Assembly: GCA_027587225.1 (NCBI GenBank)
Contig: JAPDDQ010000021.1
Span: 1 to 64,000, forward strand
DNA: 64,000 nt
Reading direction: 5' to 3'
Source of the DNA: Solirubrobacter taibaiensis
GTDB lineage: Bacteria; Actinomycetota; Thermoleophilia; Solirubrobacterales; Solirubrobacteraceae
Shown: piece after piece, positions 1-8,341 of the stretch
Layout of the letters: each line of letters begins with the position of its first letter
How positions within the stretch are numbered: the first letter of the stretch is position 1
Made by a program: the position numbers and the translations under genes
Notes under the pieces: generated by a model
What the model was told of the DNA's origin: nothing
Seen by the model: only the letters and a program-made list of their open reading frames with translations
The model's database searches: none

Positions 1-1282
1 CTGGCGGCGCGGCGGAACCGGCCCGGGCGGCGTGGTCGACCGGGGCGGACGCGGGCGACGGTGCGGGGTCGGCGGCGGGGGAGGTGGCGCGGCCCGCGGC
101 GGTCTGGGGCTGGTCCGGGGTGCGGGGGGCCGGGGCGGCCGGGCGGGATTCGAGGCGGGCGATCCGGGCCTGAAGGGCCTTGACGGACGGTTCCAGCTCA
201 GGGGTCGCGGCCTTGACGAGCGCGAGCTCCAGCTGGGTGCGGGCGTCGGCGCCGTCCTTGAGCGCGCGCAGGGCCGCGGCGATCAGCTCGATCAGGCGGA
301 CGACCTCGGCTTGGCCGACGCGCGCGGCCTGCTCGGCCAGGCGCTCGTCCTGCTCGCTCGTGACGCGCAGCTCGGGCGGGACGTCGCCCAGCACCTGCAC
401 GACCATCAGGGCCCGCGCATGCGCTTCGAGGTCTCCGAAGAAGCGCCCCAGGTCCCGGCCGGACTCGGCCAAGGAGGCGGCGGCGAGCAGCGCGGAGCGC
501 GCGTCGCCGGCGCTCACGGCGTCCACCGCGCCGAAGATGAGGTCGGCGTCGGCCGCGCCCAGGACGGCCAGCACGTCCTCCAGGGCAATGGTCGAGCCGG
601 AGTACGCGAGCAGCTGCTCCAGCGTCCCCAGGGCATCGCGGAACGAGCCTGTGGCGGAGCGAGCGACCAGCGCGACGGCTTCGTCGGGAATCGAGATCGA
701 CTCGGCGTCGGCGGCGCGGCGCAACACGTGCGCGAGCTGGGGAACCGAGGGACGGCCGAAGTCGAAGCGATGGCAGCGATCGACGACGGTCGGCAGGACC
801 TTGTTGGCCTCGGTCGTCGCCAGCACGAAGATCGTGTGCGGCGGGGGCTCCTCAAGCGTCTTGAGGAACGCGTTCCACGCCTGAGGCGTGAGCATGTGCG
901 CCTCGTCGAGGATGTAGACCTTGAAGCCGCCGCCGACCGGGGCGAAGGCCACGCGCTCGCGCAACTCGCGGACGTCGTCCACCGAGTTGTTGGAGGCGGC
1001 GTCCATCTCGACGACATCCAACGACGTCGCGTTCTGGATCGAGAGGCAGGACTCGCACTTCCCGCACGGCGAGACGGTGGGCCCGCCGTTCTGGCAGTTC
1101 AGGGAAGCCGCCAGGATCTTTGCCATGGACGTCTTGCCCGTGCCGCGGGAACCCACGAAGAGGTACGCGTGGTGCACGCGATCCTGCTCGATCGCGTTGC
1201 TCAGGGTGCGGACGACGTGTTCTTGCCCGACCACGTCTGCGAACGTGCGGGGGCGATGACGGCGGTACAGCGAAGCGGCCAA
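1..1282 (-). CDS. dnaX: DNA polymerase III subunit gamma/tau (3'-truncated by window edge)
   Basis: Clamp-loader ATPase of the replicative polymerase. From a TTG start at 1282 the protein opens MAASLYRRHRPRTFADVVGQ, the usual DnaX N-terminus. Seen: Walker A GSRGTGKTS (residues about 44-52), four zinc-ligand cysteines (63, 73, 76, 79), the DEAH Walker B at about 126-129, and the NAFLKTLEEPP and ATTE sensor motifs. After about residue 370 it becomes a Pro/Ala-rich linker typical of tau before leaving the window, so the C-terminus is not visible. A TAGACT box ends 10 nt before the TTG, suggesting a leaderless mRNA. The SRP RNA gene nearby is a common dnaX neighbour. Identity is very secure; TTG is the only sensible start in the frame. 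Confidence 0.96.
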   Translation of the reverse strand, partial: MAASLYRRHRPRTFADVVGQEHVVRTLSNAIEQDRVHHAYLFVGSRGTGKTSMAKILAASLNCQNGGPTVSPCGKCESCLSIQNATSLDVVEMDAASNNSVDDVRELRERVAFAPVGGGFKVYILDEAHMLTPQAWNAFLKTLEEPPPHTIFVLATTEANKVLPTVVDRCHRFDFGRPSVPQLAHVLRRAADAESISIPDEAVALVARSATGSFRDALGTLEQLLAYSGSTIALEDVLAVLGAADADLIFGAVDAVSAGDARSALLAAASLAESGRDLGRFFGDLEAHARALMVVQVLGDVPPELRVTSEQDERLAEQAARVGQAEVVRLIELIAAALRALKDGADARTQLELALVKAATPELEPSVKALQARIARLESRPAAPAPRTPDQPQTAAGRATSPAADPAPSPASAPVDHAARAGSAAPP

Positions 1283-1291
1283 GGGACGGTT

Positions 1292-1303
1292 GAGTCTAGT
1301 GGC
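1292..1303. promoter_or_regulatory. Overlapping divergent -10 boxes, dnaX / membrane protein
   Basis: The 21-bp gap between the divergent starts (1282 minus, 1304 plus) contains AGTCTA at 1293-1298. Read on the minus strand this is TAGACT, 10 nt before the dnaX TTG. Read on the plus strand GAGTCT (1292-1297) lies 6 nt before the GTG. No Shine-Dalgarno sequence fits in the gap, so both messages are probably leaderless. Inferred from sequence only. Confidence 0.55.
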
Positions 1304-2674
1304 GTGAGAGGCGGCGTCGGCGTGCGCGCCGCGATCGGAATCCCGCTCGGAGCGGCGCTCGCGTTCGCCCTGATCGGCACGGGCTTCCTGAACTACGACA
1401 CCGCCTACAGCCTGTTGTGGGGCGGGGACCTGCTGCACGGCCGCACACCGGACTTCGACCTACCGCTCACGCCCACGCCGCATCCGCTCGCGACCGCGCT
1501 GGGCATGCTGCTGACGCCGTTCGGCGACTTCGGCCAGACGCTTTGGGTCGTGATCGCGTTCCTCAGCCTGGGCGCGCTCGCCTGGACGACGTACGAACTC
1601 GGCGCGCACTGGTTCGGGGCGGCCGCAGGCCTCGTCGCAAGCCTGCTGATCCTCACCCGCGTCCCGGTGTTGAGCTTCGGCGTGCGCGCCTACTTCGACA
1701 TCCCGTACGTGGCGCTGGTGCTGGGAGCGATCCTCGCCGAGGCGCGCCGCAAAGACCCGCGGCTCGTACTGACGATCCTCGGCCTCGCCGGCCTCCTGAG
1801 ACCCGAGGCGTGGGGCTTCGCGATCGTCTACGTCGCCTGGAAGCGCGACGCGCGCCTGATCCCGTACGCCGCCGCGGCGCCCGTGATCTGGATGGCTCAC
1901 GACTGGATACTCGCCGGCAACCCGCTGCACTCGCTCGTCGACACGCAGGGCAACGCCAAGGACCTTCAGCGCATCACCGGCCTCGACGATGTCCCCCTGA
2001 CGGTACCGAGACGACTCGGCGAGATCCTGCGCGAGCCCGGCCTGCTCGGCGCGGCCGCCGGCGGGCTCCTCGTCCTGGCGTTCATGCGGCGTAAGGCGGC
2101 GCTGCCGATCGCGGCGGGCTTCGTCAGCATCGGCGCCTTCTGCGTGCTCGCGGCGGCGGGCCTGCCGATCCTCGGCCGCTACCTGCTGCTGCCCGCCGCG
2201 CTGCTCGCCGTCTTCGCCGGCGCGGGCGTGTTCGGCTGGCGGACGCTGCCCCAAGACCACTCCTGGCGCACGCGCTGGGCGATCATCGGCGCGGCCCTCC
2301 TCGGCGCCTTCGCCGTCTTCACCCCCGCGCAGGCCGACCGGATCAGCAGCCTGCGCAGCGCAATGCACACGCAGAGCGACATCCTCGCCGACCTGAACAC
2401 CATCAGCGACGAGATCCCGTGCGAGCCGGTCGCCGTGCCCAACCACCGCCCGGTGCCGCACATCGCGCTGTGGACGGGGATCGCCCCGGCGGCGATCGTG
2501 TCCGCGCAGCTCGAGCAGCCCACGTCCGGCAGCTACATCGACCCGGCGAGCGAGCGCGTGGAGCGCAACTTCACACTCGACCCGCGTGACCCGAAGCGGC
2601 TCACGGCGACCACGCCGCCCGGCTTCGAGGAAACAGCGCGCAACGAGAGCTGGGTGCTCTCGTCGCGCTGCTGA
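1304..2674 (+). CDS. Polytopic membrane protein, glycosyltransferase-39-like
   Basis: About 456 residues from a GTG at 1304 (GTG at 1322 is an alternative). Around ten hydrophobic segments alternate with short loops, and there is an extracytoplasmic-looking C-terminal domain of about 110 residues. The first loop has acidic residues (NYDTAYSLLWGGDLL, then RTPDFDLPLTPTPHP) as in GT-C enzymes that use polyprenyl-phosphate sugars. The gene is divergent from dnaX. The GT-C assignment rests on topology and the early acidic motif, not on a diagnostic signature, so a membrane protein of unknown function is the safe reading. Confidence 0.75.
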   Translation: MRGGVGVRAAIGIPLGAALAFALIGTGFLNYDTAYSLLWGGDLLHGRTPDFDLPLTPTPHPLATALGMLLTPFGDFGQTLWVVIAFLSLGALAWTTYELGAHWFGAAAGLVASLLILTRVPVLSFGVRAYFDIPYVALVLGAILAEARRKDPRLVLTILGLAGLLRPEAWGFAIVYVAWKRDARLIPYAAAAPVIWMAHDWILAGNPLHSLVDTQGNAKDLQRITGLDDVPLTVPRRLGEILREPGLLGAAAGGLLVLAFMRRKAALPIAAGFVSIGAFCVLAAAGLPILGRYLLLPAALLAVFAGAGVFGWRTLPQDHSWRTRWAIIGAALLGAFAVFTPAQADRISSLRSAMHTQSDILADLNTISDEIPCEPVAVPNHRPVPHIALWTGIAPAAIVSAQLEQPTSGSYIDPASERVERNFTLDPRDPKRLTATTPPGFEETARNESWVLSSRC

Positions 2675-2740
2675 GAAGAAAGTGGACCGTGCACCCTCTG
2701 TCGAGGTCGGCCTCCAGGGACGAACACCTCACTGACTCCG

Positions 2741-2833
2741 GTCAGGCGACCCCGACACGCCCACCGGTGACCGCTTAAGGCTGCTTCCTTCCGGACCTGA
2801 CCTGGTTCACGGGCCGACGTCGTGCGGGACCCA
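2741..2833 (-). ncRNA. ffs: Signal recognition particle RNA (4.5S type)
   Basis: On the minus strand the segment contains GGTCAGGTCCGGAAGGAAGC followed by AGCC, the near-invariant apical part of the SRP RNA (Ffh-binding loops). It is flanked by GCCCGTGAACC on the 5' side and GGTGGGCGTGTCGGGGTC on the 3' side, which can pair to form the long hairpin. Size and form match the small bacterial SRP RNA without an Alu domain. The exact ends are estimated from pairing. It lies 1.4 kb from dnaX, a common arrangement. The rest of the 2675-2957 gap holds no convincing gene. Confidence 0.9.
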
Positions 2834-2957
2834 ACCATCGACGCCGTGGCAGCGAACGTTGGCCTGGAGCCGTGCCCCTCGAGAGGGAATTCGGCCCCGC
2901 TAGAGCGGATTGCGGATACAGGGCGCCGCTACGTCCCCGCCTAGCACGGTCCACGAC

Positions 2958-3428
2958 CTAGGCTAGCGCCTCACGCAGCTTGCGGAGCGCGCGGTAGACG
3001 CGCCCCTCCACCGTCGTGAGCGGTTCACCCAGCACCGTCGCCAACTCCGGCACCGTCAACCCGGCACCGAAACGCAGCGAGATCGCCTCGCGTTCCTCGG
3101 CCGAGAGCCCCGTCAGCCCGCGCATCAGCTCATCGCGCACCTCGACGTCCGCGAACGGGTCGCGCGCCACGCCCTCGTCCACCCGCTCATACGCCCGCGA
3201 TTCGGCCGCCGCCCGCCGCATGTGGTCGCGCAGCACGTTCAGCGCGATCGCGTACAGCCACGTCTTCGCCGACCCCTTCCGCGCGTTGTATCGCCCCCGC
3301 AGCGCCCGCTCGAACGCGTCCGCGAGCAGATCCTCGGCCAGTCCTCGATCACCTGTCCGATAGGCCAGGAACGAGAACAGCGCGGAGGCTTCCGCGGCGT
3401 ACAACTGCTCGAAGGCGTCGTCGTCCAA
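2958..3428 (-). CDS. ECF-type RNA polymerase sigma factor
   Basis: 156 residues. Region 2 spans roughly residues 8-75 (the AEDLLADAFERAL and KTWLYAIALNVLRDHMRR helices, for core binding and -10 recognition). Region 4 spans about 105-155 (LSAEEREAISLRFGAGLTVPELATVLG, then the recognition helix TTVEGRVYRALRKL). It is a compact group IV factor with no extra domain. The start is a TTG at 3428. It is divergent, 45 bp away, from an LPXTG protein with a short cytoplasmic head, which may be its partner or target; no classical zinc-binding anti-sigma is next door. Confidence 0.9.
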   Translation of the reverse strand: MDDDAFEQLYAAEASALFSFLAYRTGDRGLAEDLLADAFERALRGRYNARKGSAKTWLYAIALNVLRDHMRRAAAESRAYERVDEGVARDPFADVEVRDELMRGLTGLSAEEREAISLRFGAGLTVPELATVLGEPLTTVEGRVYRALRKLREALA

Positions 3429-3473
3429 AAGTTTTCAGTCAGGAATCGGGGTCGAACTTCGTATCAGTCTGTG

Positions 3474-4079
3474 ATGACCGAGTTCGACGACGTCATTCGG
3501 CGCCTCGAGGAAGAGCGGCCCCAGGCCACCTCGATGCAGCTGGACGAGATCAAGCAGCGAGTTCGCCGCCGCGCGGTGAATCCCTCACGGAAGGGGAACC
3601 AGTCCATGAAGTCACGCTTTGCCATCCTCGCGATGTTGGTCACCGGCATGCTGTTCAGCACCGCCGGCGCCGGCCTCGCCATCTCGGGCATCCAGGACAA
3701 CGCTTCGGTGTCGCAGTACGCCACGCCCGTCTGCACGCCCACACCCACGCCGCCCGGCGGCGTGAACCCGGCCGAGAACCCCACGGGTGGCGGCGGCAAC
3801 ACCGGCAACCAGTGTGAAGAGGGCGGTGTCCTCCCGGCCGAGGAAGAGAACAACCCGGCCACGGAGACGGGCTCCGACGACAACGCCCCGGCCGAGGAAA
3901 CCGAAGAGGGCGGCGTGTTGCCGGCCGAGGAGACCCAGACCCAGCCCGAGCGCCAGGTCGCGGCCCAGGCTGAGACCAGCCAGCTCCCGATGACCGGTTT
4001 CGCGGCCATCCCCGTGCTCGTCGGCGGCCTCGCGCTGCTGGCCGGCGGCCTCGTCCTGCGCCGCCGCACGACGAACTAG
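3474..4079 (+). CDS. Membrane-spanning LPXTG-anchored protein with cytoplasmic anti-sigma-like head
   Basis: 201 residues (a GTG immediately upstream at 3471 is an alternative start). Seen in order: a charged head (1-43) with FDDVIRRLEEERPQ and DEIKQRVRRR; a hydrophobic segment (about 48-70); a Pro/Glu/Gly-rich region with two copies of EEGGVLPAEE (115-124 and 144-153); LPMTG at 171-175, a hydrophobic stretch and a RRR tail. The C-terminus is a canonical sortase sorting signal, so the protein should end up cell-wall-linked. The head resembles those of actinobacterial proteins encoded beside ECF sigma factors, so sigma control is inferred. Its stop abuts the convergent O-antigen ligase stop with no gap. 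Confidence 0.8.
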   Translation: MTEFDDVIRRLEEERPQATSMQLDEIKQRVRRRAVNPSRKGNQSMKSRFAILAMLVTGMLFSTAGAGLAISGIQDNASVSQYATPVCTPTPTPPGGVNPAENPTGGGGNTGNQCEEGGVLPAEEENNPATETGSDDNAPAEETEEGGVLPAEETQTQPERQVAAQAETSQLPMTGFAAIPVLVGGLALLAGGLVLRRRTTN

Positions 4080-6062
4080 CTAGTAGCCGTACGGCGGTAT
4101 GAGGGCCCGTCCCGCGACTTCGCGGCGGCGGGCCTCCGTCTTTGCGGCCCGCAGGTCTTCGACGAGCTGCTTGGTGTAGGTCTCCTGGGGATTGAGACGG
4201 AGCGCCTCCGCCGCGTACGGCCGCGGATCGGCGCCCGAGACGCCGTAGACGATCGCCTGGGCGTAGACGACCTGCCAATTGTTCGGATCGCGCCGGTGCG
4301 CGGCGTCAACGGCCCGCCTGGCGAGTGTGTAGTCGCCCAGCCGCGTGTCGCAGTAGGCGAGCATCACCCACGGCTCCGGCCTGGTGCCGAAGCGCTCGGT
4401 CGCCGTCAGCGCCCGGTCGATCGCCGTGGGGCAGTCGCGCGCGTTCCACGCCTCGCCGGCGTCGTCCAGCGGGCCTTGCGACCACCAGAACAGCGCGGGC
4501 GTGATCGCCAGCAGCAACACGGCCAGCGCGGCCACGATCCGCGCCGTGCGACCGATTTCCCCGAGCCGCGGCGAGCGTGACGCCAGCACCATCCCGCCCG
4601 CGGCGAAGAACCACACGAACAGGGCCGGCATCTCCCAGTCCCAGTCGATCCCGGCGTGGACGGCGAGCATCGCCCCGCCGGCGAGCACGAACGCGTGCGC
4701 GTGCCGCTCCTCGCCGCGCAGCCCGAGCGCCGCGCCCACCAGGATCGTGCCGAGAACGACGACGAGCAGGACAAGCCCGACGATCCCCAACTCCGAGAGG
4801 ATCTCGAAGTACAGCGAGTGCCCGTCGGTGACCTTGAACACCAACTCGCGCTCGCGGTCCCACGTGATGCGGTACGTCCCGGCGCCGGTGCCGTGCAACG
4901 GCGACTCGCGATACCCGTCCAGCGCGACCTTCCAGTGTTCGACCCGGCCGTTGTCGACTGCGGACGTCAGGCGGTTGCGCAGGTCGGTCACCGACAGGGC
5001 GGAGCCTTCGCGGAAGGTGTCGACGGCGTCGCGCGCCCGCGCCGGCGCGCCCACGGCGAGGGCTCCCGCGATTAGCACCACGAGCGTGCCGCCGACGAAG
5101 CCGACCCGGGCGTAGCGCGGGAGCTTGACCCGCTCGATCCGGGTGTCGGCGAAGAGCAGGACCGCGCGCAGGAGCGCGGCCGCGGCGCAGCACGCGGCGA
5201 CCGTCAACCCGACGCGACGCGCTTCAGGTGCCGCCGCGGCCGAGTCGTAGTCCGCACGCGCCAACAATTCGGCGCCGTAGGCGACGGACACGGCCACTCC
5301 CGCGGGCACCGCCGCGATCGCCGCCGACACCAGTCCGCGAGCCTGCGCGCACAGCACGTACAGCACGAGGCCGAGCGGGAGCGCCCATATCGCGCCGCGG
5401 GAGAACGTCAGGTACAGCGTCACGGCCGCCATCGGCACGACCGCCGCCGCCAAGACGCGGATGATCCGCGGCTCCTTGCCGCTCGCACTGAGGTGGAATG
5501 CGAACAGCACGCACAGAGCGCACGCGATGCCCATCGCGTTCCAGTAGGTCAGCGGGAACGCGATCCGTTCGGGCAGATAGCCCGGCCCGATGGGAAAAGT
5601 GCCCGGTGCGAGCCGCGTGAGCAGTCCCGCGAGGGCCACGGCCGCGAAAGCCGCCGCTGTCCACCGGAGCAACACCGCGAGGTCCCCGACCCGGGCAACG
5701 GCACTCCCGGTCAGCACGAGAACAAGCGCGTACAAGAGCGTTCGATCGAATTCCGCGAGCGCCCGGGCGGGTGCATCCGACCAGGTGGCCGAAGCCAGCG
5801 TCCAGATCGCGAGCAGCGCGAGCGCGCCTGAGGCCAACGCCAACGCCGGGCTCCAACCGGCAAATGGCCTGCTAGCCACCGTAATCCGGACCGCAAGAGT
5901 CAGACAAAGAGTCAATCCAACGAGACCGACCTGGCCTGGGAAGAAACCCCCAGCGCGAAAGGCTAACCATGCCGTTAGTAGCCCGGATAGGGTTACCAGC
6001 GGGCCGCGGCGGCCCAGACGGACGAATGTCGGACTCACGCGACGGCCACTAGTGGCCGACAA
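4080..6062 (-). CDS. O-antigen ligase/polymerase family protein with C-terminal TPR
   Basis: 660 residues from a TTG at 6062; a GTG at about 6035 is possible. About twelve hydrophobic segments are followed by a soluble tail (roughly 540-660) with TPR-like repeats (WVMLAYCDTRLGDYTLARRAVDAAHRRDPN). A large extracytoplasmic loop carries the Wzy_C/WaaL-like motif region (HGTGAGTYRITWDRE, then DGHSLYFEILSELGIVGLVLL). Such proteins polymerise or ligate lipid-linked glycans outside the membrane. It is the first gene of the polysaccharide locus, and a second protein of this fold lies at 13735-15117. Confidence 0.88.
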   Translation of the reverse strand: MSATSGRRVSPTFVRLGRRGPLVTLSGLLTAWLAFRAGGFFPGQVGLVGLTLCLTLAVRITVASRPFAGWSPALALASGALALLAIWTLASATWSDAPARALAEFDRTLLYALVLVLTGSAVARVGDLAVLLRWTAAAFAAVALAGLLTRLAPGTFPIGPGYLPERIAFPLTYWNAMGIACALCVLFAFHLSASGKEPRIIRVLAAAVVPMAAVTLYLTFSRGAIWALPLGLVLYVLCAQARGLVSAAIAAVPAGVAVSVAYGAELLARADYDSAAAAPEARRVGLTVAACCAAAALLRAVLLFADTRIERVKLPRYARVGFVGGTLVVLIAGALAVGAPARARDAVDTFREGSALSVTDLRNRLTSAVDNGRVEHWKVALDGYRESPLHGTGAGTYRITWDRERELVFKVTDGHSLYFEILSELGIVGLVLLVVVLGTILVGAALGLRGEERHAHAFVLAGGAMLAVHAGIDWDWEMPALFVWFFAAGGMVLASRSPRLGEIGRTARIVAALAVLLLAITPALFWWSQGPLDDAGEAWNARDCPTAIDRALTATERFGTRPEPWVMLAYCDTRLGDYTLARRAVDAAHRRDPNNWQVVYAQAIVYGVSGADPRPYAAEALRLNPQETYTKQLVEDLRAAKTEARRREVAGRALIPPYGY

Positions 6063-6126
6063 TCGCAGTGAGCGCGCGAATCAGACGAACTCATTTCAAG
6101 CGCCCAAAAACACCAAAGACCGGGGA

Positions 6127-6155
6127 TTGACACTCAGGATTCCTGGGCATATGTG
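6127..6155 (+). promoter_or_regulatory. Sigma-70-type promoter of the sugar transferase
   Basis: A perfect -35 TTGACA (6127-6132), a 17-bp spacer and TATGTG (6150-6155) give a recognisable housekeeping promoter with an expected start near 6162. This lies downstream of the GTG at 6153, so translation should begin at the TTG at 6180, which has AAGGAAG at 6168-6174. Confidence 0.65.
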
Positions 6156-6179
6156 GCTCGCCCAGGCAAGGAAGCAATT

Positions 6180-7628
6180 TTGAGCACGCAAGTGACATCG
6201 GCGGAAACGGGAGGAAGTCTGAGCGCCACGACGGACGTCCTCACCGAGGCGTTCATACCCGCAGAGCCACCGGCCGGTCGCCGGCAGACGCAGCTGCGTC
6301 GTCAGCTGCTCTCCGCCGACATCATCGCCGGTTCGGTCACCGGAGCCATCGTCGCCCTCGCGGCGGGGCTCGGGATCGAGATGCTTCCCGTCGTCGCCCT
6401 GGCCGTCGGACTCGGCTGGCCGGTGCTCGCGTACGTCTGCGGCCTGTACGCCGTCGACGACCTTCGCTCCTGGGCGAGCGGTGTCGGTGAGGCCCCGCGC
6501 CTCGCCGTGACCTCGCTGCTCCTCTCCTGGCCGCTGTACGGCGTGCTGCACCTGCTCGAAGGCGGGACCCCGGTGATCGGCGCGTTGACCGCCGCCGTGG
6601 TCTGCGGCACCGGCGCCGGCCTCGGCCGCGCCGCCGCGCGCGTCAGCCTGCACCGCTCACCTGCCCTGCGCCAGCGGACGCTCATCCTCGGCTCTGGCGA
6701 AGTCGCCCTGCAGCTCGTGCAGCGCCTCCAGCGCCACGCGGAACTCGGGCTGGACGCCGTCGGCTACATCGACGACGACGTGCAGGAGCCCGGCCGCCTC
6801 GGCATCCCGCGACTCGGCACGCTGGACACGCTCGGCGACCTGATCACCTTCGGCCGTGTCGACCGCGTGATGATCGCGTTCACGCGCTCCACCCACGAGG
6901 ACCTGCTGCACGCCATCCGCGTCTGCCGCGACGCGGGCGTGACCGTGGACATCGTCCCGCGCCTGTTCGAGTTCCTCGACGGTGCGCGCGCCGAGCAGAT
7001 CGGCGGTATGCCGCTGATGTCGATCCGCCAGCCGACGTTCTCGCGCCTCTCGAAGGCCTCCAAGCGCGGCCTGGATATCGCCGGCGCGTCGGTCGGCCTG
7101 CTCCTGCTCTCGCCCGTCCTGGCGCTGATCGCGGTCGCGATCCGGCTGGACTCGAAGGGCCCCGTCTTCTTCACGCAGCAGCGCTCCGGGCGTGGCGGGC
7201 GGTTCTTCCGCCTCTACAAGTTCCGCTCGATGAAGGTGGACTCCACCGTGCTCGTGCGCGAGGACGGCGCCATCGTCAAGCGTCCCGACGACGACCGGAT
7301 CACGCGTGTGGGCCGGATCATCCGCCGCTTCTCGCTCGACGAGGCGCCGCAGCTGTTCAACGTCTTGAAGGGCGACATGAGCCTCGTCGGCCCGCGCCCG
7401 CTCGTGCTCGCCGAGCACGCGTCGCTGGATCAGGAATGGCAGGCGCGCCGCGCCGACCTGCGTCCGGGCCTCACCGGCCCGTGGCAGATCTCCGGCCGCT
7501 CGCACATCCCGTTCCAGGAGATGATCAAGTTCGACTACCAGTACGTGGCGGGTTGGTCGCTGGCCCGCGACATCGAAATCCTCCTCGCTACGCTCCCGGC
7601 CGTGATTAGCGGTCGGGGCGCGTACTGA
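6180..7628 (+). CDS. Polyprenyl-phosphate sugar-1-phosphate transferase (WbaP/WcaJ type)
   Basis: Priming enzyme that moves a sugar-1-phosphate from a nucleotide sugar onto undecaprenyl phosphate at the membrane. 482 residues from a TTG at 6180 with Shine-Dalgarno AAGGAAG five bases upstream. Seen: N-terminal membrane helices, a central nucleotide-binding-like domain (LILGSGEVALQLVQRL), and from about residue 293 the bacterial sugar transferase domain: one helix, then GPVFFTQQRSGRGGRFFRLYKF, DEAPQLFNVLKGDMSLVGPRP, LRPGLTGPWQISGRS and DYQYVAGWSLARD. All signature blocks are present. The stop overlaps the start of the CpsB-like phosphatase, implying coupling. Confidence 0.95.
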   Translation: MSTQVTSAETGGSLSATTDVLTEAFIPAEPPAGRRQTQLRRQLLSADIIAGSVTGAIVALAAGLGIEMLPVVALAVGLGWPVLAYVCGLYAVDDLRSWASGVGEAPRLAVTSLLLSWPLYGVLHLLEGGTPVIGALTAAVVCGTGAGLGRAAARVSLHRSPALRQRTLILGSGEVALQLVQRLQRHAELGLDAVGYIDDDVQEPGRLGIPRLGTLDTLGDLITFGRVDRVMIAFTRSTHEDLLHAIRVCRDAGVTVDIVPRLFEFLDGARAEQIGGMPLMSIRQPTFSRLSKASKRGLDIAGASVGLLLLSPVLALIAVAIRLDSKGPVFFTQQRSGRGGRFFRLYKFRSMKVDSTVLVREDGAIVKRPDDDRITRVGRIIRRFSLDEAPQLFNVLKGDMSLVGPRPLVLAEHASLDQEWQARRADLRPGLTGPWQISGRSHIPFQEMIKFDYQYVAGWSLARDIEILLATLPAVISGRGAY

Positions 7629-8341
7629 TCGATCTCCACTGTCACGCGTTACCGGGCGTCGACGACGGCCCGGCGACCCTTGAAGACTCGCTCGCGCTGC
7701 TGCGCGCGGCCCACGCCGCGGGGGCGAAGACGGTCGTGGCGACACCGCACGTGTCGCCCGCGTACCCGACCTCGCCCGAGGTGATCGCGGCGCTGATGGG
7801 CGAGCTGCGCCCGCTCTCGCCCGTCGAGCTGCTCGCGGGGGCGGAGGTCGCGCACGAGCCGGCGCTGGAGCTCCCGGACGAGGTGCTGCGGCAGCTCACA
7901 CTCGGTGATTCGCGCACGATCCTGTTGGAGTCGCCGCTGTCGCCGTCAGTGGGACCGGTGTTCGAGCGGGCGTTCGAGTCGCTCGTGGAGCGCGGCTACC
8001 GCGTGCTGCTCGCGCACCCGGAGCGCGCGGCGATCTTCCTCGGGCAGCCGCAGCGGCTGCGTGCGCTCGTCGAGCAGGGCGCGCTCTGCTCGATCACCGC
8101 GAGCGCGTTGAGCGGGCGCTTCGGCCAGGGACCCAAGTGGTTCGCCTACGAGCTGCTGCGCGACGGGCTCGTGCACAGCGTGGATTCCGACGCGCACAAC
8201 GTGACCGGACGCCCGCCCGGCCTACGCGAGGGGATGCTCGACGCGGCCGAGACGCTGCCGTTCGTGGCCGCCCGCGCCGGCTGGTACATGACGCGCGTGC
8301 CCGCGGCGCTGCTCGCCGACGAGCCGCTACCGCCGCAGTAG
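7625..8341 (+). CDS. CpsB/YwqE-type PHP-domain tyrosine phosphatase (non-canonical CTG start)
   Basis: Manganese-dependent protein-tyrosine phosphatase of the PHP fold that dephosphorylates Wzc/CpsD kinases in capsule loci. The conserved metal motif IDLHCHALPGVDDGP is encoded from 7628, but the frame is closed by TAG at 7607-7609 and contains no ATG, GTG or TTG until GTG 7736, which would remove the HxH motif. CTG at 7625, overlapping the upstream TGA as CTGA, is therefore the likely start, giving 238 residues. Other motifs seen: VATPHVSP, LLAHPERA and HSVDSDAHN. It should act on the kinase at 12200-13774. Confidence 0.85.
   Translation: MIDLHCHALPGVDDGPATLEDSLALLRAAHAAGAKTVVATPHVSPAYPTSPEVIAALMGELRPLSPVELLAGAEVAHEPALELPDEVLRQLTLGDSRTILLESPLSPSVGPVFERAFESLVERGYRVLLAHPERAAIFLGQPQRLRALVEQGALCSITASALSGRFGQGPKWFAYELLRDGLVHSVDSDAHNVTGRPPGLREGMLDAAETLPFVAARAGWYMTRVPAALLADEPLPPQ

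Noticed and set aside
32..1303. Long plus-strand open frame upstream of the membrane protein
   Set aside because: It is antisense to dnaX, whose motifs are unmistakable on the other strand. The real gene begins at 1304.
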